Source of the DNA: Pseudomonadota bacterium
GTDB taxonomy: Bacteria > Pseudomonadota > Alphaproteobacteria > UBA828 > JAPUJA01
Length of the DNA: 12,573 bases
Direction of reading: 5' to 3'
NCBI GenBank assembly: GCA_027296525.1
Contig: JAPUJA010000087.1
Location: 1-12,573 of the forward strand
Below, in pieces: positions 7,276 through 12,573 of this stretch. The position numbers were made by a program, and so were the translations under genes. The notes beneath the pieces are model-generated. The model saw only the letters and a program-made list of their open reading frames with translations. It had not been told where the DNA came from and made no database searches. Positions within the stretch are counted from its first letter, which is position 1; each line of letters begins with the position of its first letter.

Positions 7276-8040
7276 ATGGCGCGCCGCAAGCAAATCTATG
7301 AAGGGAAAGCCAAGGTTCTTTTTGAGGGGCCCGAGCCGGGCACGCTCGTCGCCCATTTCAAGGACGACGCCACCGCCTTCAACAACAAGAAGCGAGGGAC
7401 GATCACGGGCAAGGGCGTGATCAACAACCGCATTTCGGAGCATCTGATGACGCGGCTCGGCGAGATCGGCGTGCCGACCCACTTCGTGCGGCGCCTCAAC
7501 ATGCGCGAGCAGCTGATCCGCAAGGTGGAGATCATCCCGGTCGAAGTCATCGTTCGAAACATTGCCGCGGGGTCGATTTGCAAACGGCTCGGGCTTCAGG
7601 AAGGCGAGCCGCTCCCGCGTTCCATCGTCGAATATTGCTACAAGAGCGACGAGCTCGACGATCCCTTGATCGCCGAAGAGCACATCACGGCTTTCGGTTG
7701 GGCGACGCCCCAGGAGATCGATGAAATTCTATCGTTGACGCTTCGGGTCAACGACTTCCTGTCCGGTCTTTTCTTCGGCATCGGCATCCGGCTCGTCGAT
7801 TTCAAGCTCGAATTCGGGCGGCTCTGGGAAGACGAGGAAATGCGTATCGTGCTGGCCGACGAACTCAGTCCGGACAATTGTCGCCTTTGGGACATCAAGA
7901 CGAACCGGAAGCTGGACAAGGACCGCTTCCGGCGCGACCTGGGCCAGGTCGAAGAGGCTTACCAGGAGGTCGCCCGCCGCCTCGGGATTCTTACCGAACC
8001 CAACCCGCGTCCAATCCACGGGATGGATGCGGCCGAGTGA
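7276..8040 (+). CDS. purC: SAICAR synthetase
   Basis: PurC (phosphoribosylaminoimidazole-succinocarboxamide synthase) joins aspartate to CAIR using ATP, giving SAICAR, the substrate of the PurB encoded upstream. The 254-residue product has the expected order of motifs: IYEGKAK at 7-13 at the ATP site, DDATAFNNKK at 30-39, PVEVIVRNIAAGS at 88-100, VDFKLEFG at 174-181 and LADELSPDNCRLWD at 193-206. ATG 7276 is preceded by GAGAGG with nine bases to the start and fits the conserved N-terminus MARRKQIYEG; an in-frame ATG at 7171 would add 35 unrelated residues and is rejected. The stop codon overlaps the GTG of purS (GTGA), so the two are translationally coupled. Length normal, no defects. Confidence 0.97.
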   Translation: MARRKQIYEGKAKVLFEGPEPGTLVAHFKDDATAFNNKKRGTITGKGVINNRISEHLMTRLGEIGVPTHFVRRLNMREQLIRKVEIIPVEVIVRNIAAGSICKRLGLQEGEPLPRSIVEYCYKSDELDDPLIAEEHITAFGWATPQEIDEILSLTLRVNDFLSGLFFGIGIRLVDFKLEFGRLWEDEEMRIVLADELSPDNCRLWDIKTNRKLDKDRFRRDLGQVEEAYQEVARRLGILTEPNPRPIHGMDAAE

Positions 8041-8279
8041 AGGCGAAGGTGCACGTCACGCTGAAAGAGGGTGTGCTCGACCCTCAAGGGAAGGCCATCG
8101 CGAACGCGCTGCACGCGCTCGGCTTCGATGACGTCGGCGATGTCCGGCAGGGCAAATACATCGAGCTCGACATCGCCGAAGCGGACGCCGAAGAGGCGCG
8201 CGCCTCCGTCGATCGGATGTGTTCGAAGCTGCTCGCCAACACGGTGATCGAGAACTACCGCATTGATATTGAGTCGTAA
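8037..8279 (+). CDS. purS: FGAM synthase subunit PurS
   Basis: PurS is the small third subunit of the three-part formylglycinamidine ribonucleotide synthase; it bridges PurQ and PurL and is required for ammonia passage. The 80-residue product shows the family pattern: KAKVHVTLKEGVLDPQG at 2-18, ALHALGF at 24-30, VRQGKYIELDI at 36-46 and a C-terminal strand NYRIDIE. It starts with GTG at 8037-8039, overlapping the TGA of purC; GGATGGA just upstream can serve as ribosome binding site. The frame is open further upstream inside purC but only the GTG start gives normal family length. It is followed after 54 bases by purQ, with a hairpin directly after the stop codon. Confidence 0.95.
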   Translation: MKAKVHVTLKEGVLDPQGKAIANALHALGFDDVGDVRQGKYIELDIAEADAEEARASVDRMCSKLLANTVIENYRIDIES

Positions 8280-8300
8280 GCGCCCGCAGCGGACGGGCGC
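8280..8300 (+). other. 7-bp hairpin between purS and purQ
   Basis: GCGCCCG (8280-8286) and CGGGCGC (8294-8300) are perfectly complementary around a 7-base loop, starting on the base after the purS stop codon. No U-run follows, so transcription should continue into purQ. It could set relative mRNA levels of purS and purQ or mark a processing site. Confidence 0.4.
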
Positions 8301-8333
8301 GCCAATACCGAGCGTCACCGGTCACGATACGCC

Positions 8334-9019
8334 ATGAAGGCCGCCGTCATCGTCTTTCCCGGCTCCAATTGCGATCGCGACATAAAGGTCGCGCTCAAGC
8401 AGAGCATGGGGCGTGCGCCCGATATGGTCTGGCACGGCGAGAGCGAGCTGCCCGAAGCCGATCTCATCGTCGTGCCGGGAGGCTTTTCCTACGGCGATTA
8501 CCTGCGCTCGGGCGCCATGGCGGTGCACGCACCGGCGATGCGCGAGGTCATCCGGCGCGCCAGCGACGGCGCCTACGTGCTTGGCATCTGTAACGGCTTT
8601 CAGATCCTCACCGAGGCGGGGCTGCTTCCGGGCGTGCTCATGCGCAACACCGGTCTGAATTTCATCTGCCGCGACGTCTGGCTCAGGGTCGAAGCGGCCG
8701 ACACGCCGTTCACGTCGGGTTACGAGCCGGCTCAGGTGATCCGTCTCCCGATCGCCCATCACGACGGCAGCTACCATGCGGACGAGGCCACTCTGAAAGC
8801 CATTCACGACAACGGGCGGGTCGCGTTCCGCTATTGCACGAAGGAGGGCGCGCTCGAAGAGGCCGCCAATCCAAACGGCTCACTCGACGCCATCGCGGGG
8901 CTGTTCAACGAGCGACGCAACGTGCTCGGCATGATGCCCCACCCCGAACGCCTCGCCGATCCGGCGCTTGGGGGAACCGACGGGAGAGCCATGTTCCAAG
9001 GCCTTATCGAAGCCTTCTC

Positions 9020-9023
<4 letters not shown>
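8334..9023 (+). CDS. purQ: FGAM synthase glutaminase subunit PurQ
   Basis: PurQ is the class I glutamine amidotransferase subunit of FGAM synthase; it releases ammonia from glutamine and passes it to PurL. The 229-residue product has MKAAVIVFPGSNCDRD at the start, PGGFSYGDYLRSGA at 48-61, the nucleophile Cys86 in GICNGFQ, and the rest of the triad, His203 and Glu205, in MMPHPERL. All catalytic residues are present and length is normal for this family. The ATG at 8334 matches the family N-terminus; the upstream Shine-Dalgarno is weak. The stop codon overlaps the purL start as ATGA, which suggests coupled translation and near-equal amounts of the two subunits. Confidence 0.97.
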
Positions 9024-11251
<2,228 letters not shown>

Positions 11252-11291
11252 CCGCCACGGTCCTGCTCTTTTCCCACAGGAGGCGCCGCTG

Positions 11292-11534
11292 ATGCCTATG
11301 GACGCGCAAGAGATCGAACGGCTGATCCGGGAATCGATTCCCGAGGCCGACGTCACCATCGAAGACCTTCGCGGTGACGGCGATCACTACGCGGCGCGCG
11401 TGGTTTCACCCGCCTTCAAGGGAAAGACGCGAATTCAACAGCATCAGATGGTTTACCAGGCCCTGCGCGGCAACATGGGCAACGTGCTTCATGCGCTCGC
11501 CTTGCAGACGAGCGTGCCCGAGGACACGGCCTAG
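11292..11534 (+). CDS. BolA-family protein
   Basis: This 80-residue protein belongs to the BolA family, near the BolA2/IbaG branch. These small proteins bind monothiol glutaredoxins through a shared [2Fe-2S] cluster and take part in cluster trafficking or iron sensing. Characteristic pieces are DGDHYAARVVSPAFKGKTRIQQ with His32 in the variable metal-ligand loop, HQMVYQAL with His51, and the near-invariant C-terminal histidine at 67 (LHALAL). AGGAGG at 11278-11283 lies eight bases before the ATG at 11292 and decides this start over the in-frame ATG at 11298. It lies 40 bases after purL and 20 before the glutaredoxin gene, its expected protein partner. I leave the symbol empty because bolA and ibaG branches cannot be cleanly separated by eye. 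Confidence 0.92.
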   Translation: MPMDAQEIERLIRESIPEADVTIEDLRGDGDHYAARVVSPAFKGKTRIQQHQMVYQALRGNMGNVLHALALQTSVPEDTA

Positions 11535-11554
11535 GAACTGGAAAGAGGTTAAAA

Positions 11555-11899
11555 GTGACGACGACAATGGGAAATCCGGTCTTCGACCGCATCCGCCAGG
11601 AAATCACGGACAACGAGGTCGTGCTCTTCATGAAAGGCACCCCCGTCTTCCCTCAATGCGGGTTCTCTGCGACGATCGTACAGGTATTGAGCCACTTGGG
11701 CGTCAAGTTCAAGGGGATTGACGTGTTGAACGAGCCGGGCCTGCGCGAAGGCGTCAAAGGGTTCAGCAATTGGCCGACGGTCCCGCAGCTCTACGTCAAG
11801 GGCGAGTTCGTGGGCGGTTGCGACATCGTGCGCGAGATGTTCGAGACCGGCGAGCTCAAGGAACTGTTCGACTCCCAAGGTGTCGCCGTCGCCGAATGA
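11555..11899 (+). CDS. grxD: Monothiol glutaredoxin, CGFS type (Grx4/GrxD family)
   Basis: Monothiol glutaredoxins bind a [2Fe-2S] cluster with glutathione and pass it to target proteins, often as a heterodimer with BolA. The 114-residue product has the single-cysteine active site PQCGFSATI with Cys35, FMKGTP at 25-30 (lysine contacting glutathione), NWPTVPQLYVKGEFVGGCDI with the cis-proline segment, and the ending typical of the family. It starts with GTG at 11555, chosen because AAAGAGG lies six bases upstream; the ATG at 11567 would be too far from it. The stop overlaps the ATG of the next gene (ATGA). Placement just after the BolA gene is a well-known arrangement and supports a shared role in Fe-S transfer, possibly serving the SUF system encoded at the left of the window. 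Confidence 0.95.
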   Translation: MTTTMGNPVFDRIRQEITDNEVVLFMKGTPVFPQCGFSATIVQVLSHLGVKFKGIDVLNEPGLREGVKGFSNWPTVPQLYVKGEFVGGCDIVREMFETGELKELFDSQGVAVAE

Positions 11900-12246
11900 T
11901 TGCGTCGGAGAAAGACCCGGCCTCGATCACCGGCTATCACGCCCATATCTACTATGACGACGCGACGAAGCCCTTCGCGGCGGCCCTTCGCGAGCTTCTC
12001 ACCCGAAATTTCGACCTGCGGATGGGGCGTTGGCGTGACGAGCCCGTGGGGCCTCACACCAAGGCCATGTATCAGGCGGCCTTCGCGCCGGAACTCTTCA
12101 GCACACTCGTGCCTTGGCTCGCGCTCAACCACGGGGATTTGAGCGTCTTCATTCATCCCGAGACCGGCCGTGAACGGGCCGATCATCTCGAACACGCTCT
12201 CTGGCTCGGCGAGAAGCTCCCCTTAAAGCCTGAAGCCCTCGACTGA
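11896..12246 (+). CDS. DOPA 4,5-dioxygenase-family protein
   Basis: The 116-residue product matches the small DOPA 4,5-dioxygenase family (non-heme Fe(II) extradiol-type cleavage of catechols in characterised fungal and bacterial members). Visible features are GYHAHIYYDD at 13-22 with His15 and His17, VGPHTKAMYQ with His54, and LSVFIHPETGRERADHLEHALWLG (about 82-105) with His87, His97 and His100. These histidines are the likely metal ligands and acid-base residues. The physiological substrate of bacterial homologs in such settings is unknown. The ATG at 11896 overlaps the grxD stop as ATGA, so translation is probably coupled with the glutaredoxin gene. No upstream Shine-Dalgarno other than the coding end of grxD is obvious. 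Length is normal for the family. Confidence 0.88.
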   Translation: MIASEKDPASITGYHAHIYYDDATKPFAAALRELLTRNFDLRMGRWRDEPVGPHTKAMYQAAFAPELFSTLVPWLALNHGDLSVFIHPETGRERADHLEHALWLGEKLPLKPEALD

Positions 12247-12267
12247 GCCACGGCCCGAGCCGTTCCC

Positions 12268-12319
12268 GACCCTTGGGCCCGACCCTTGGGCCCGGCCCTT
12301 GGACCCGACCCTTGGGCAG
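12268..12319. repeat. Four-copy 13-bp tandem repeat
   Basis: Four adjacent 13-base units lie between the dioxygenase gene and the next gene: GACCCTTGGGCCC twice exactly (12268-12280, 12281-12293), then GGCCCTTGGACCC (12294-12306) and GACCCTTGGGCAG (12307-12319). Units three and four differ at two bases each. The array starts 22 bases after the stop codon, in a short convergent intergenic region. No U-run follows, so it is not a standard terminator. A nearby CCCC-TTTA-GGGG hairpin at 12345-12356 overlaps the end of the minus-strand gene. Confidence 0.85.
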
Positions 12320-12349
12320 CGACGAGTCCCGACCTGTCCCAACGCCCCT

Positions 12350-12573
12350 TTAGGGGACGCGCGCGACCCGCTCGGCGCGGCGCACGAACGCGCCGGCTTC
12401 ATGACCCAGCACGCGAATTCGGAAGGTGAGCGATATCGCAACCGCCAGGATCGCCGAATTCAGAAGGTAGAGCATCACATGCATCGCATCGGCGATGAGC
12501 GCCCAGGGCCAGTTATCGAGACTCGAGATGATGACCTTCCGCAAGATCACCTCGGACAGGATGAACGGCATGT
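12350..12573 (-). CDS. Unrecognised hydrophobic protein, C-terminal part
   Basis: An open frame enters from the right edge and ends with TAA at 12350-12352. At least 73 codons are visible. I do not recognise the family. The stretch from about WPWALIADAMHVMLYLL to NSAILAVAISLTF is strongly hydrophobic and long enough for one or two membrane segments, followed by a basic tail (RIRVL, then RRAERVARVP) that would lie in the cytoplasm by the positive-inside rule. A methionine codon at 12569-12571 may be the true start or internal; the upstream bases lie outside the window so a ribosome binding site cannot be judged. The gene is convergent with the dioxygenase gene. That it is real is supported by the membrane-like composition, but it remains uncertain. 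Confidence 0.5.
   Translation of the reverse strand, partial: MPFILSEVILRKVIISSLDNWPWALIADAMHVMLYLLNSAILAVAISLTFRIRVLGHEAGAFVRRAERVARVP

Overview
The window looks like a piece of a GC-rich alphaproteobacterial chromosome. The evidence is an F1-ATPase zeta-type inhibitor gene (DUF1476) beside purB, the small PurS/PurQ/PurL enzyme set rather than one large PurL, a purSQL-bolA-grxD gene string, and a SUF iron-sulfur operon headed by an Rrf2-type regulator. I cannot name a genus. Almost everything here is housekeeping. I see no mobile element, CRISPR array, rRNA or tRNA.

Left part (1-3425, minus strand): a SUF operon read right to left as Rrf2 regulator, sufB, sufC, sufD. Intergenic gaps are 52, 35 and 17 bases. 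sufD runs off the left edge and carries an in-frame TAA about 186 codons in, with recognisable SufD-like sequence continuing in the same frame beyond it. It is a broken gene, a split gene or a sequence error.

Divergent control region (3426-3681): an AT-rich island in GC-rich DNA. It holds a TTGACA-type promoter for the SUF operon, a 19-bp near-perfect palindrome, an IscR-like half-site and a weak possible promoter facing right. To the right lies a metallo-beta-lactamase-fold protein (3682-4422) that has lost three of the usual zinc histidines, so it may be a non-classical enzyme or a pseudoenzyme.

Purine part (4535-11251): purB, then the convergent zeta inhibitor gene on the minus strand, then an inserted NRDE/TANGO2-family gene, then purC-purS-purQ-purL. 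purC/purS and purQ/purL overlap by four bases (GTGA and ATGA). PurS, PurQ and PurL together form FGAM synthase. PurC and PurB make SAICAR and then AICAR, and PurB also makes AMP.

Right part (11292-12573): bolA and a monothiol glutaredoxin (CGFS type), which commonly form an iron-sulfur-binding pair, followed with an ATGA overlap by a DOPA 4,5-dioxygenase-family gene. A four-copy 13-bp tandem repeat then separates these from the end of an unrecognised hydrophobic protein entering from the right on the minus strand.

The points most worth checking are the sufD stop, the metal-ligand loss in the divergent MBL-fold protein, the palindrome between these two transcription units, and the purB tail that is translated through a 14-bp perfect inverted repeat.
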